Assembly (NCBI GenBank): GCA_964637165.1
Contig: CAZWVI010000002.1
Span: 124,001 to 188,000 of the forward strand
From: CAZWVI01 sp964637165
GTDB taxonomy: Bacteria > Planctomycetota > UBA1135
Reading direction: 5' to 3'
DNA length: 64,000 nucleotides
The notes under the pieces were generated by a model. It saw only the letters and a program-made list of their open reading frames with translations. It was not told the DNA's origin and made no database searches. Shown piece by piece: positions 9,694 through 18,368 of the stretch; position 1 is the first letter of the stretch, and the number at the start of each line of letters is the position of its first letter. Made by a program: the position numbers and the translations under genes.

Positions 9694-11050
9694 ATTACCT
9701 TAAAAGCCGCCACTCTCGCATTCTTGCTGTTGTTTGTTGCAACAGAATCCGTAGCCGCTCAAGCTTTAGCAACCCATTTCCTGGAAGCTGAACGCTTGGA
9801 TGATGGTCGCACTCTATTGACCGATGCCGGCACTAAGTCGCAAGTAATTGGCGCGGTAATGATGGTGGATAGTGACGGAAGTTTAGAGCACAGTTGGCAG
9901 CGGGCTTTGCAGTATCCGCACTCATCTGAATTTATCAACGACCAAGACATCATGATTACCGATACCAAGCATGATCGGGTAATAGTCTTGGCACCAAATG
10001 GTGAAATGAAATGGACTAGCCATAATTATGAGCCATTTTCAGATGGCAGTACCTTGCTTTACCCAAATGATGCAACGCTGCTGCCAAACGGCAACATGCT
10101 CATATCTGACATGGACAACAATCGAGTGATTGAACTTGATTGGTAGGGAAATATCCATTGGCAATTTGGGCAAACTGGAATTGTCGGAAGTGATGGCACT
10201 CATTTGAGTGGGCCACATAGCCCCGAACGACTCGCTAACGGCAACACCTTGATTGCCGACGCGCACAACGACCGTCTCATCGAAGTCGATTCAGCCGGCA
10301 CAATTGTGTGGGAGCTCGGTCCGCAACTTTCAGGCGGATATGTGTTGGATAGCCCTCGCGATATTGATTTACTTCCCAACGGAAATTTTGCGGTGGCTGC
10401 ATTTCATAATTACGATGTAATCATTGTTAACCGCAACGGTTGGATTAGTTGGCGTCAAAGTTTTAGCGCACCTCCTTACGATGTCGATTATCTTGATACT
10501 GGCAATTTGCTAATTAGCGTTGGCTCCGTTCAAGAATGGGACACCAATGGCAATTTAATTTGGCGTTATCCACCACTAGAAAAAAACCGGGTTGAGCCGT
10601 TTGTATTAACCAACCTCGCCTGCCTGGATTGACACATCAGTAAACCGATCCCCGTGGCTTCAGCATCGTGAGCACATGTTGTTGAAGGATATGTTGTTCG
10701 CTCCAAGTTTGTCCTTGGGCGGTGATCACACCGTTGGGGGATACATAACCGCAGTGCTTGATGCCGGAATTAATAACGCCAAAAAAACAGCAACCCTTTC
10801 TTTAGGCGCGAGTGCCGGAGCAATTCCAGCCAACGGGGGCGGTTGGGGAAATTTAGTTTCCGACTTGGTTATGAATGCCACCAGGAAAACTGTAAACCTA
10901 AATCAAAACGGTCGGGTTAATAGTGCTTGGTCAATTCCTAACACTCCAGCGTTGGCCGGGCTGACCTTGTTCGCCCAAGCTCAGGTTAAAGTGAGCAATG
11001 GGCCGGTGCCATCCAAGTTTAGCCCGGTTCAAATCTTAGTAATTAACTAG
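9694..11050 (+). pseudogene. Decayed secreted beta-propeller protein (arylsulfotransferase/NHL-like) with planctomycete-style C-terminal domain
   Basis: Three open stretches form one broken gene. Frame 1 begins around 9694 with a signal-peptide-like segment (LAFLLLFVATESVAAQA), but an ATT stands where a start ATG would be expected; TTG at 9724 is the first standard start. Propeller repeats follow, such as DATLLPNGNMLISDMDNNRV and RLANGNTLIADAHNDRLIEV, typical of arylsulfotransferase/NHL-type blades. A TAG at 10144-10146 interrupts the blade between IELDW and GNIHWQFG with the frame intact on both sides. Near 10590-10632 the frame must shift to frame 2 to continue into WLQHREHMLLKD and a C-terminal domain (10676-11050: DAGINNAKKTATLSLG, NTPALAGLTLFAQ). 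The stop, the frameshift and the missing start together argue for decay, though assembly error at each point is possible. Confidence 0.72.
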
Positions 11051-11087
11051 GATAAGTTATTTAGGCTCGTCGGATAAATTTGCAGGC

Positions 11088-12266
11088 CTAAGCTAAAGCA
11101 ACAATTCCGGGCAATTCTTTGCCCTCAAGCATTTCGAGAAATGCCCCGCCACCAGTAGAGATGTGGCTGACCTTTTCAGTTGCGCCGACTAGTTTGACGG
11201 CCGCAACTGAATCGCCACCCCCGACCACTGACATGCAATCACTTTCAGCCACCGCACTTGCAATGCACGCGGTTCCGGCACGGAAAGGCTCCATTTCAAA
11301 AACACCCATCGGGCCATTCCACACGACGGTTCTGGCACCTGCCACTACTTCAGCGAAGCGTTTTTGAGTTTCTGGCCCAATGTCCAAACCCATCCACCCC
11401 TTGGGAACCATAGGGCTGTGTACTTCCTTGTTAGCATCGACCGCAAAGTTATCTGCGCAAACGTGGTCGCTTGGCAAATGTAACTTAATGCCGCGCTGGT
11501 CACATTCTTCGAGAATTGTTTGGGCGGTACTAATGCGATCTTCTTCACACAAACTGTTCCCAACACCGATGCCTTGAGCGCGCAAAAAGGTGTAGGCCAT
11601 GCCGCCGCCAATTAAAACTTCATCTACTTTTTCGAGTAGGTTCTCAAGCACAATAATTTTGTCGCTGACTTTTGCGCCACCAATGATTGCCACTAAAGGA
11701 CGGCGAGGTTTAGCGAAAGCCTGATTAAAGGAATCAATTTCCTTTTGTAGTAACAACCCAGTGGCAGTCTCAGACATTAAGGCTGGCACGCCGGCGGTTG
11801 AGGCGTGAGCGCGATGGCAAGTACCAAATGCGTCCTGTATAAAACAATCAGCCATTGCGGCTAAAGTTTTCGATAACTCAGGGTCATTGCTGGTTTCACC
11901 GGCTTCAAACCGTAAGTTTTCCAACACTAAAACTTCGCCAGGATTTAGGTTTGCTGCTGCTGTTTGGGCAGAGCTACCCACAATATCGGCAACATGTTTC
12001 ACGATTACCTTATCGCCCAGCAGTTTTTGTAAATGCTCGGCAATCGGTGCCATGCGCAGTTCTTCAACTACTTCACCTTTCGGGCGGCCGCGGTGCGATG
12101 CCACCACCGCACTCCCTCCAGCATTAAGAATCGCCCGCAATGTCGGCAATGCCGCCACGATACGGGTGTCATCGGTAATTGCGCCATCTTGCATCGGGAC
12201 GTTGAAGTCCACTCGCACAAAGGCACGCTTGCCGGACAAGTCCAGCTCGGAAAGAGTACGTGGCAT
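11088..12266 (-). CDS. pgk: Phosphoglycerate kinase
   Basis: Pgk transfers phosphate between 1,3-bisphosphoglycerate and ADP in glycolysis and gluconeogenesis. The 392-residue protein has the N-terminal substrate site (RAFVRVDFNVPMQDG, then ASHRGRPKG), the hinge region AIIGGAKVSDKI, VLIGGGMAYTFL, and the nucleotide site VWNGPMGVFE with the final GGGDSVAAV and STGGGAFLEMLEG. Length is typical. It lies 28 bases downstream of gap on the same strand, so the two glycolytic genes very likely share a transcript. It ends 38 bases from the convergent propeller pseudogene. Confidence 0.98.
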   Translation of the reverse strand: MPRTLSELDLSGKRAFVRVDFNVPMQDGAITDDTRIVAALPTLRAILNAGGSAVVASHRGRPKGEVVEELRMAPIAEHLQKLLGDKVIVKHVADIVGSSAQTAAANLNPGEVLVLENLRFEAGETSNDPELSKTLAAMADCFIQDAFGTCHRAHASTAGVPALMSETATGLLLQKEIDSFNQAFAKPRRPLVAIIGGAKVSDKIIVLENLLEKVDEVLIGGGMAYTFLRAQGIGVGNSLCEEDRISTAQTILEECDQRGIKLHLPSDHVCADNFAVDANKEVHSPMVPKGWMGLDIGPETQKRFAEVVAGARTVVWNGPMGVFEMEPFRAGTACIASAVAESDCMSVVGGGDSVAAVKLVGATEKVSHISTGGGAFLEMLEGKELPGIVALA

Positions 12267-12294
12267 CAGACTCGCTAAAAAATCAGCAGCCGCT

Positions 12295-13302
12295 TTAACC
12301 TAAGTTATGTGATTTGTAAGCCAAATCGCAAACACGGTTCGAGTAACCCCATTCGTTGTCATACCAGGAGACCACCTTAATCATGTTTGAGTCCATGACC
12401 ATGGTTGACTTGGCATCGTAAATTGACGAGTGAGGGTTTTGCAAGATGTCACTAGAAACAAGTGGGTCTTCAGAGTACTCAAGAACACCTTTCATGTCTC
12501 CGTCGGCGCAAGCTTTAACGGCTGCGTTTACTTCATCGACAGTCACTTCCTTGTCAAGCACGGCAACGAGGTCCACGACTGAACCATTTGGAACAGGAAC
12601 ACGCATCGACATACCATCTAATTTACCGTTTAATTCTGGCAACACTTTGCCAACTGCGCGTGCCGCGCCGGTTGAGGTTGGAATGATGTTGCAAGCAGCG
12701 GCGCGTGCACGGCGCAAATCACCATGTGGCAAATCTAAGATGCGCTGGTCATTGGTGTAAGCATGGGTGGTGGTCATTAAGCCGCGACGGATTCCAAACG
12801 CCTGATGCAATGCCTTTGCCAAAGGTGCTAAGCAGTTTGTAGTACAGGAGGCATTTGAAATGATTTTGTCTTCTGCCTTTAGATCTTCATCGTTTACTCC
12901 AAGCACAATCATGTTGTCGATTGCGTCCTTGGGTGGAACGGTTAGCACAACTTTCTTGGCGCCAGCATCGATGTGCTTTTGGCAAGCTTCGCGAGTGGCG
13001 AAAATTCCAGTGGCCTCAATCACAAAGTCGATATTCAAATCGCCCCATGGCAGATTGGCAGGATCGCGCTCAGCAAGAGCTTTAAGAGGTTTGCCATTGA
13101 CAACTAATTCACCATCGCCAACTTTAACCGTGCCGTCGAAACGGCCGCCTACGGTGTCGTAGCGAAGCAGGTGAGCCAGAGTGGCTGGGTCAGTCAGGTC
13201 GTTAATCGCAACAACTTCAAAGTCGTTACTACGAGTCTGCATGATGCGGAAGACATTCCGGCCGATGCGACCGAAACCGTTGATGGCAATGCGAATGGCC
13301 AT
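12295..13302 (-). CDS. gap: Glyceraldehyde-3-phosphate dehydrogenase, type I
   Basis: Gap oxidises glyceraldehyde 3-phosphate to 1,3-bisphosphoglycerate with NAD. The 335-residue protein starts MAIRIAINGFGRIGRNVFR, the Rossmann nucleotide site. The catalytic segment SNASCTTNCLAP places the nucleophile at Cys153. Other signatures are TTTHAYTNDQR, RVPVPNGSVVDL and the C-terminal SWYDNEWGYSNR. Asp35 (AINDLTD) suggests NAD preference. It is the upstream gene of the gap-pgk pair and is divergent from tilS. The 5' leader contains a stable inverted repeat (13329-13350). Confidence 0.98.
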   Translation of the reverse strand: MAIRIAINGFGRIGRNVFRIMQTRSNDFEVVAINDLTDPATLAHLLRYDTVGGRFDGTVKVGDGELVVNGKPLKALAERDPANLPWGDLNIDFVIEATGIFATREACQKHIDAGAKKVVLTVPPKDAIDNMIVLGVNDEDLKAEDKIISNASCTTNCLAPLAKALHQAFGIRRGLMTTTHAYTNDQRILDLPHGDLRRARAAACNIIPTSTGAARAVGKVLPELNGKLDGMSMRVPVPNGSVVDLVAVLDKEVTVDEVNAAVKACADGDMKGVLEYSEDPLVSSDILQNPHSSIYDAKSTMVMDSNMIKVVSWYDNEWGYSNRVCDLAYKSHNLG

Positions 13303-13328
13303 GATTTTCTTTGTTTTTTCTTGGGTTT

Positions 13329-13350
13329 CGCCGAAAAGGGCTTCTCGGCG
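13329..13350. repeat. Inverted repeat in the gap/tilS divergent region
   Basis: CGCCGA (13329-13334) and TCGGCG (13345-13350) form a 6-bp perfect stem that can extend inward past one mismatch. It lies 27 bases upstream of the gap start and about 30 bases upstream of the tilS ATG. It could be an operator or a leader hairpin for gap. No poly-T run follows in either direction, so it is not an obvious terminator. Confidence 0.4.
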
Positions 13351-13379
13351 TGGGAGGAATAGGGGATTCTACCCTAAGT

Positions 13380-14324
13380 ATGGTTTCTTCGCCTCCCCAA
13401 CTTGCCAACCTCACGGGCTTTAATGTCTTTGGTGGCTGGCCCGCCACCGACCGAGTAATGCTCGCCTGCTCTGGTGGTGCTGATTCCACCTACTTGGCCT
13501 GGGCTTGGCAAGCTTTTGCCACCAGTTTGGCGGAGCCTCCATTGGCGACCGCAATAGTAATTAACCACGGGTGTCGCCCCGAAAGTTTTGCCGATGCCCA
13601 ACAAGCGGCGGCGAACTTACAGCAACTAGGCTTGGAGGTCGAGGTGCGCACTCTAGACTCAGTGCGGGAGACCGAGAACAATTTGCGCATCAGTCGGTAT
13701 CAGGCTTTTGCAGAGTTCGCCCTTGAAAGCGATTCGCGAATTTTATTAACTGCCCACAACGCTGACGATGTGGCTGAAACAGTGCTCCTGCGAATTATGC
13801 GTGGCACGGGCTTGCGAGGATTATCCGGAATTCCACAACAAAGAACAATCACCCTTGCTAATGGCCAATTGCTTCAATTGCGCCGACCACTACTGAGTTT
13901 ACGCAGCAATGAAATTCGTAGTACGTTAAGTGCAAACAATATTACTTGGGTCGAAGACCTAACTAACCAAGACTCGAGTTATGCACGACGGAATTATCTT
14001 CGCCAAGAAATTTTGCCGCATCTTGAAAAAATCTCCACTGGCGATCCAATAAAAGCATTACTTCGCTTAGCCTCTGAGGCAAGTGACCGTAATCAGTCGC
14101 TTGACGAATTGTTAAGTAGCTCCATTGAGTGGAAATCACTTCCAAGTTATTATCGCCGACAAGTAATTGCTCAACAGTTGCGCCAACTGCACGAAACAGT
14201 AAGTCCGGCAAGATTGGTGGATTTGGAGCAAGCCCTCCTTAAAACCGGCAAGGTGGGGGTGTCAGTACACCATCAACTTCGATTAATCAGCTCGGGACAA
14301 CTTGAGTCTGCCCAGCGGAATTGA
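13380..14324 (+). CDS. tilS: tRNA(Ile)-lysidine synthase
   Basis: TilS ligates lysine onto C34 of tRNA-Ile(CAU) using ATP, converting its decoding from AUG to AUA. The protein (314 residues from the chosen ATG) has the PP-loop ATP-pyrophosphatase motif ACSGGADSTYLAWAW near the N-terminus and TAHNADDVAETVLLRIMRGTGLRGLSG-type sequence (in parts), VEDLTNQDSSYARRN, and YLRQEILPHL, the TilS-specific stretch. The C-terminal part is short, resembling TilS forms with a reduced C-terminal domain. The frame stays open upstream to a TTG at 13311, but MFFLGFRRKG is unlike any TilS N-terminus, so ATG 13380 is preferred. Only a weak purine-rich stretch (AGGGG) precedes it. Confidence 0.92.
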   Translation: MVSSPPQLANLTGFNVFGGWPATDRVMLACSGGADSTYLAWAWQAFATSLAEPPLATAIVINHGCRPESFADAQQAAANLQQLGLEVEVRTLDSVRETENNLRISRYQAFAEFALESDSRILLTAHNADDVAETVLLRIMRGTGLRGLSGIPQQRTITLANGQLLQLRRPLLSLRSNEIRSTLSANNITWVEDLTNQDSSYARRNYLRQEILPHLEKISTGDPIKALLRLASEASDRNQSLDELLSSSIEWKSLPSYYRRQVIAQQLRQLHETVSPARLVDLEQALLKTGKVGVSVHHQLRLISSGQLESAQRN

Positions 14325-14592
14325 GGCAAGGTTTTGCGCCGACATCAAATCCTTGCTCCACGTGCTCACATCTACGGTACTTGTGTTGCGAGAAAAATAA
14401 TCCCTCCACTTGGTAGAAAGGGTCGGCATTATTTTTGAGCACTTTCGTCGTCCAAACTACCACCATTGGTGGCATGGATAGGGATTTCAATGCAAACCGT
14501 CCCTGCGAGCGGCAAGAATGAAGCATGCAGATTATTTAGTAAATTGCTCAATTTCAGGGAGGAAGCAATGTAATGAAAATGAAATTGGCTAG
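14325..14592. other. Intergenic stretch without a recognisable gene
   Basis: No convincing coding signal is seen on either strand between the tilS stop and the gene remnant at 14593. A leftward open frame (14526 to 14287) runs into the tilS 3' end but has no start signal and no family signature. A purine-rich AGGGAGGAAG and a nine-codon frame opening with ATG (near 14572) precede the remnant. They may be what is left of its 5' end. Confidence 0.4.
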
Positions 14593-14823
14593 TCAATCAT
14601 TTTAGATGAATTGTCATATTTTTTGTTGGCAGGGGGCCAACCAAGTTTTTGGGTTCATGGGCAGGGTCATTTAAATACTAATGCAACCGCTGCAGCCTTT
14701 TTGCATTCCAACGTCATTCTTTCATCTTTACTTGGTCGCGATCTTTACTTTCAGGCCGCAGTTCAGAGTGCAGATGGAGCGGCATCATTTAGTCGCGTGC
14801 GAAAAGTTAGTGTTATTCCTTAA
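14593..14823 (+). pseudogene. Remnant of a secreted-protein C-terminal domain
   Basis: Frame 1 is open from just after a TAG at 14590 to TAA at 14823. It has no good start (TTG at 14611 only) and no upstream body. Its end, GRDLYFQAAVQSADG then FSRVRKVSVIP, has the same pattern as the C-terminal domain at 10676-11050 (GLTLFAQAQVKVSNG then KFSPVQILVIN). That pattern is a glycine, an aromatic/Gln-Ala strand, a loop and a terminal hydrophobic strand. I infer that this is the degraded tail of a second protein with that domain. It could instead be a short lineage-specific gene. Confidence 0.5.
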
Positions 14824-15935
14824 AACCGCTCACTAGATTCATGCATCACCAAGCTACTATTGGTGTGCGGTAGCAAACGGGAGTAACCTTCGCTCTCTAG
14901 CCATTCATGAATTACAGAAAGTGGCACCGCTAAGCCCATGTGGGTTACGACTTGTGGACGGAAACTTCCGTGAGTATAAATTTTGGCAAAGATGCCGACC
15001 AACTCATGGGTCTCCTCGAGGAAAACGCCGCCGCCGGAATTGCCGAAGTAGGCAGGGCTTGAAATCATCCACAACTCTTGTCCACCGACTTCCCAGTCGG
15101 TGCGAGTAACTTCGCCACGGGTTGCTTGTGCAGCGGTGCCTAGCGGACAACCAACTGTGTATATAGGGGAGAAGGATTCCACTTCTTGATCCCTCTCAAA
15201 TGGCGCTAAACGGGCGATTGGGCCAAGTTCGATTTCTGTTTCAATAATCATCAACGCCAAATCAGTTGGTATGTCCTCGCAAACCATTTTGGCTTCTAAG
15301 CGCAACTCTTCCCCATTCACTTCTAGAAAGGAATCAATTACTTCATTATGCATGTCGTCAACCCCAGTTCTCTCTGACAAGATGTCTCGAACTACGTGGT
15401 ATGAAGTCAAGGCGTAGTAACGGTTACTGTTTGTGTCACTTTCCCTGAAGAACAAAACGGCTGAACCTACGGCATCAGCACCTGCAAGTTGTAGAACTGG
15501 GTGCAAAATATCTTGGCGCAATTCAGCTCTAGCGAGACGAGGGTCGCACAGCTGTCGATCCTTTGCTGCTGCGGCGTTCCTGGCCTGTAATTCGCCACGC
15601 AGCAATTGCAAAGTGCGGCGCATTTCAGATTGCGATTCCCAAGCATCGGCAAGCTCGCTTTGCATGTTTTCAACATCGCAATAACTCCCAAGTAGCAAGC
15701 CTTCTTGGTTTGAGAAGTCTTGCTCAAGCCTGCCGAGATTGCCACTTAATTGGGCAACTTCTGCGCGTAATGCAGCTATTCTCTGGTCATTATCCCCAGT
15801 ATTTTCGCGCAGTGCGCTTAAATCAGGGAGCAGGAGTCCGCTCAAGCCTGCAATGGGCAAAAGAGCCAAAGTCAATACTCCTAGCTTAGAGAAGCCAGCA
15901 GTTTTTTGGGTGTTTCTAGGAAGACGCAATTTCAT
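14820..15935 (-). CDS. Membrane-anchored trypsin-like serine protease
   Basis: A 371-residue protein with a basic N-terminus and a single hydrophobic segment (about 19-36, LGVLTLALLPIAGLSGLL) that anchors it in the inner membrane. A coiled-coil-like stretch of about 80 residues follows (QRIAALRAEVAQL onward). The rest is a chymotrypsin/HtrA-type domain with the triad visible: His180 in TSYHVVRD, Asp225 in TDLALMIIET and Ser300 in FGNSGGGVF. No PDZ domain follows, so it is not a classical DegP/DegS. The coiled coil probably mediates oligomerisation or positioning of the periplasmic protease. Substrate is unknown. It is divergent from ribBA. Confidence 0.82.
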   Translation of the reverse strand: MKLRLPRNTQKTAGFSKLGVLTLALLPIAGLSGLLLPDLSALRENTGDNDQRIAALRAEVAQLSGNLGRLEQDFSNQEGLLLGSYCDVENMQSELADAWESQSEMRRTLQLLRGELQARNAAAAKDRQLCDPRLARAELRQDILHPVLQLAGADAVGSAVLFFRESDTNSNRYYALTSYHVVRDILSERTGVDDMHNEVIDSFLEVNGEELRLEAKMVCEDIPTDLALMIIETEIELGPIARLAPFERDQEVESFSPIYTVGCPLGTAAQATRGEVTRTDWEVGGQELWMISSPAYFGNSGGGVFLEETHELVGIFAKIYTHGSFRPQVVTHMGLAVPLSVIHEWLESEGYSRLLPHTNSSLVMHESSERF

Positions 15936-16042
15936 TACGCCTTTCTATCGGACAAAGCGACTTCCTAGGTTGAGGGAAAAAATTGGAAATACCGACTTGC
16001 TACAATAAACGGCAATAGGAGGGCAGAATCCTCTTTCAAAAA

Positions 16043-17284
16043 ATGATGTACGCCTCTGTTGAAGAAGCCATTGAAGACATTCGCCAAGGGCGTATGTTAA
16101 TCCTAGTTGATGACCCTCGTCGTGAAAATGAGGGCGATGTGGTGATGGCGGGCAGTGCTGTTACCCCCGAAGCTATTAACTTCATGCGCAAGAAGGGTGG
16201 CGGTTTGATTTGCCTAGCAATGGAGGGCGAGATTTGCGACCAACTCGGTCTGCGGCCGCAAGTGGCGAATAACACTTCGTCTATGGGCACTGCATTCCTT
16301 GAGTCAATCGAGGCTCGTAGTGGCGTAACCACGGGTATTTCGGCTGGCGACCGCGCGCGCACAATTCAGGTCGCTTGCGACCCCAATGCCAAGCCGGAAG
16401 ATCTTGCGCGGCCAGGGCACATGTTTCCGCTACGCGCTCGTGATGGTGGGGTTCTAGTACGCCCCGGTCAAACCGAAGGCTCAGTCGATTTGGCAAAGCT
16501 TGCCGGCCTTCGCGGCACTGGAGTTATCTGTGAAATCATGAACGATGACGGTTCGATGGCACGCATGCCTGAACTAGAGGTTTTCGCTCAGAAGCACGAT
16601 TTAAAAATCCTCACCGTTGAAGACTTAATTGAGTATCGCCGCCGCCGCGAAAAGTTAATAAAACGTCAAGTTGATGACGTGCGCCTGCCTACGCCGCATG
16701 GCGATTTTTATGTGCATCTTTATGAATCGCAAACCGATGGTAAAGAGCACGTTGCCCTGACGTATAACTGGCCGCACGCGCCGGAAGATGCCAAGGAGAA
16801 ATTCCTTAAACAGGATGAAGCTGTAACCGTGCGAGTGCACTCTGAATGTCTGACTGGAGATCTGCTCGGTTCCTTGCGTTGCGATTGTGGGCCACAACTT
16901 CACGCTGCCATGGAGGCCGTTGCCAAAGCCGGCAAGGGAGTGGTGCTATATGTTCGCCAGGAAGGACGTGGTATCGGATTGGCAAATAAATTGAGGGCCT
17001 ACAAATTGCAGGACGAGGGGCAGGACACGGTAGAAGCAAATGAACACCTTGGCTTCCCGCCTGATATGCGCGAATACGGAATTGGTGCACAGGTCCTAAA
17101 TGACTTAGGCGTTCGGCAAATGCGTCTATTGACCAATAACCCTAAAAAATTAAGCGGATTGCGTGGCTACGGTTTAGAAATTACCGAGCAAATCCCATTA
17201 GCTACTGACCCTCAGGAACATAACCTTCGCTACTTGCAGGCTAAACGTGACAAATTGGGACACATTTTGCCGCATGTGGAGTAG
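16043..17284 (+). CDS. ribBA: Bifunctional 3,4-dihydroxy-2-butanone-4-phosphate synthase / GTP cyclohydrolase II
   Basis: The enzyme supplies both precursors of riboflavin: RibB makes the four-carbon unit from ribulose 5-phosphate and RibA opens GTP. The 413-residue protein has RibB motifs at the N-terminus (DDPRRENEGDVVMAG, FMRKKGGGLICLAM, HMFPLRARDGGVL). The RibA half has the zinc site ECLTGDLLGSLRCDCGPQ, then YVRQEGRGIGLANKLRAYKL and LLTNNPKK. Both halves look intact. An AGGAGGG (16017-16023) lies 19 bases from the start, beyond usual spacing. It can pair with CCTC at 16030-16033, so folding may shorten the distance or hide the site. No FMN riboswitch sequence is recognisable upstream. A TACAAT at 16001 could serve as a -10 element. 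Confidence 0.97.
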   Translation: MMYASVEEAIEDIRQGRMLILVDDPRRENEGDVVMAGSAVTPEAINFMRKKGGGLICLAMEGEICDQLGLRPQVANNTSSMGTAFLESIEARSGVTTGISAGDRARTIQVACDPNAKPEDLARPGHMFPLRARDGGVLVRPGQTEGSVDLAKLAGLRGTGVICEIMNDDGSMARMPELEVFAQKHDLKILTVEDLIEYRRRREKLIKRQVDDVRLPTPHGDFYVHLYESQTDGKEHVALTYNWPHAPEDAKEKFLKQDEAVTVRVHSECLTGDLLGSLRCDCGPQLHAAMEAVAKAGKGVVLYVRQEGRGIGLANKLRAYKLQDEGQDTVEANEHLGFPPDMREYGIGAQVLNDLGVRQMRLLTNNPKKLSGLRGYGLEITEQIPLATDPQEHNLRYLQAKRDKLGHILPHVE

Positions 17285-17343
17285 GATTTAGGGAAGATTC
17301 ATCTCTCGGCTCGCGTCCAAACGGCGTGCAGCCCGCAATCGCC

Positions 17344-17937
17344 ATGACTCAAGCCGAAAACAGTTCTCGCCAATCGAAATCAGTCCTTTCAGGTTCTGAG
17401 TGGCGTCAGCCAGGCAAATTGGAGCAATTGTTTACTGAATTTGCTCCCAAGGTTTACGGGTTGGCTATTCGCTGTGGCTTGGACCATTCCGAAGCTGAGG
17501 ATGGGGTTCAGGAAGTGTTTTTGAAGGTGCAGCGGCGCATTGACACCTTTCGTGGCGAGGCCAAGCTGTCCACCTGGCTTTATCAAGTAGCTTTAAATAC
17601 GCTGCTTGATCACCGCCGCAAGGTCGTGCGGCAAACACGTCACTCTTCCCTGCAGGTGGTTACCGATGACCGCGGCGAAGTAAACGCTGGCAAGTCTTCG
17701 GATCGTGGCCCCAGTGAATCTGCATCCGCTGAAGAGAGCAAGCAACTTGTTCGTGCCTGTTTAGATAAATTGCCACCCAAGTTCCGCGAGGTATTAATTC
17801 TGCGCGAGCTGGAGGGGCTGTCTTATCGCGATATTGCGCGCATAGTTGGAGTTGCCCAGGGCACCATCGAATCGCGCATATTTCGTGCGCGCACTCGTTT
17901 GGCCAATGAATTGAAGAAAATGGAGGAGGCTCTGTGA
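17344..17937 (+). CDS. ECF-type RNA polymerase sigma factor
   Basis: A 197-residue sigma-70 family member with only regions 2 and 4, as in extracytoplasmic-function sigmas. Region 2 is seen in LFTEFAPKVYGLAIR, EDGVQEVFLKVQRRI and STWLYQVALNTLLDHRRK. Region 4 is seen in LPPKFREVLILRELEGLSY then RDIARIVGVAQGTIESRIFR, the -35 recognition helix. A GTG at 17326 would add six residues; ATG 17344 is preferred, and neither has a clear Shine-Dalgarno sequence. The stop overlaps the following anti-sigma gene, the usual sigma/anti-sigma arrangement. GspL/GspM-like genes follow co-oriented, so this sigma may control envelope or secretion genes (inference). Confidence 0.92.
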   Translation: MTQAENSSRQSKSVLSGSEWRQPGKLEQLFTEFAPKVYGLAIRCGLDHSEAEDGVQEVFLKVQRRIDTFRGEAKLSTWLYQVALNTLLDHRRKVVRQTRHSSLQVVTDDRGEVNAGKSSDRGPSESASAEESKQLVRACLDKLPPKFREVLILRELEGLSYRDIARIVGVAQGTIESRIFRARTRLANELKKMEEAL

Positions 17938-18368
17938 TGGAAGCATGTTCTAAATGGGGATCACGGGTGAGCGCTTGGTTTGATGGCGAAGCCTCTGAAA
18001 TGGAATCAAAAGAGATTCGCGCCCATTTGCGCGATTGCGCTGGTTGCCGGGCCGCGGTTTCCAATTGGGGAAGTCAGCGAGATCTGTTTGCTGAACTTCA
18101 GCCTGAAGCAGTTTCGGGTGAAGGCTTGGAACGCATGACCCGCCGCTTCGAGTCTGGCCTCGCCGCCGAAGTACATGGCATGTCCACTGCTCTACGAGTT
18201 TGGACCACCGCCGCCGCGATTTTGGTACTGGTCTTAGCCGGTAGCTTCGTCGCTGAAAGAGTATTCGTCCCTGGTGAAGCGATGGCGGCCACTCCGCGAG
18301 ATATTGATAAGGCGGTTGAACAGATTTTGGAACGCCCGCTTAGTGTTCGACCTGCGAATTCCCAATGA
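17937..18368 (+). CDS. Anti-sigma factor, zinc-finger (zf-HC2) type with one membrane segment
   Basis: The 143-residue product begins MEACSKWGSRVSAWFDGEAS, followed by HLRDCAGCRAAVSNW. The H-x3-C-x2-C element (HLRDCAGC) is the zinc-binding anti-sigma signature that clamps ECF sigmas. A transmembrane helix spans about 82-100 (RVWTTAAAILVLVLAGSFVA), and a short periplasmic tail could sense envelope signals. The ATG shares one base with the sigma stop (TGATG); a GTG at 17934 is also possible. It presumably holds the upstream sigma inactive. Its stop overlaps the next gene by four bases. Confidence 0.88.
   Translation: MEACSKWGSRVSAWFDGEASEMESKEIRAHLRDCAGCRAAVSNWGSQRDLFAELQPEAVSGEGLERMTRRFESGLAAEVHGMSTALRVWTTAAAILVLVLAGSFVAERVFVPGEAMAATPRDIDKAVEQILERPLSVRPANSQ

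Noticed and set aside
10144..10146. TAG as a pyrrolysine or programmed readthrough codon
   Set aside because: A frameshift and a missing start in the same gene point to decay, and propeller proteins have no known need for a special residue here.
14287..14526. Minus-strand open frame with weak nucleotide similarity to the region near 10670
   Set aside because: The resemblance (for example GTGAGCAC then AAGGAT) is short and gapped, there is no start signal, and the frame runs into the tilS 3' end.
16017..16033. FMN riboswitch in front of ribBA
   Set aside because: Only a short GAGG/CCTC hairpin is present; the conserved multi-helix FMN aptamer sequence is not seen and the leader is only about 100 bases.
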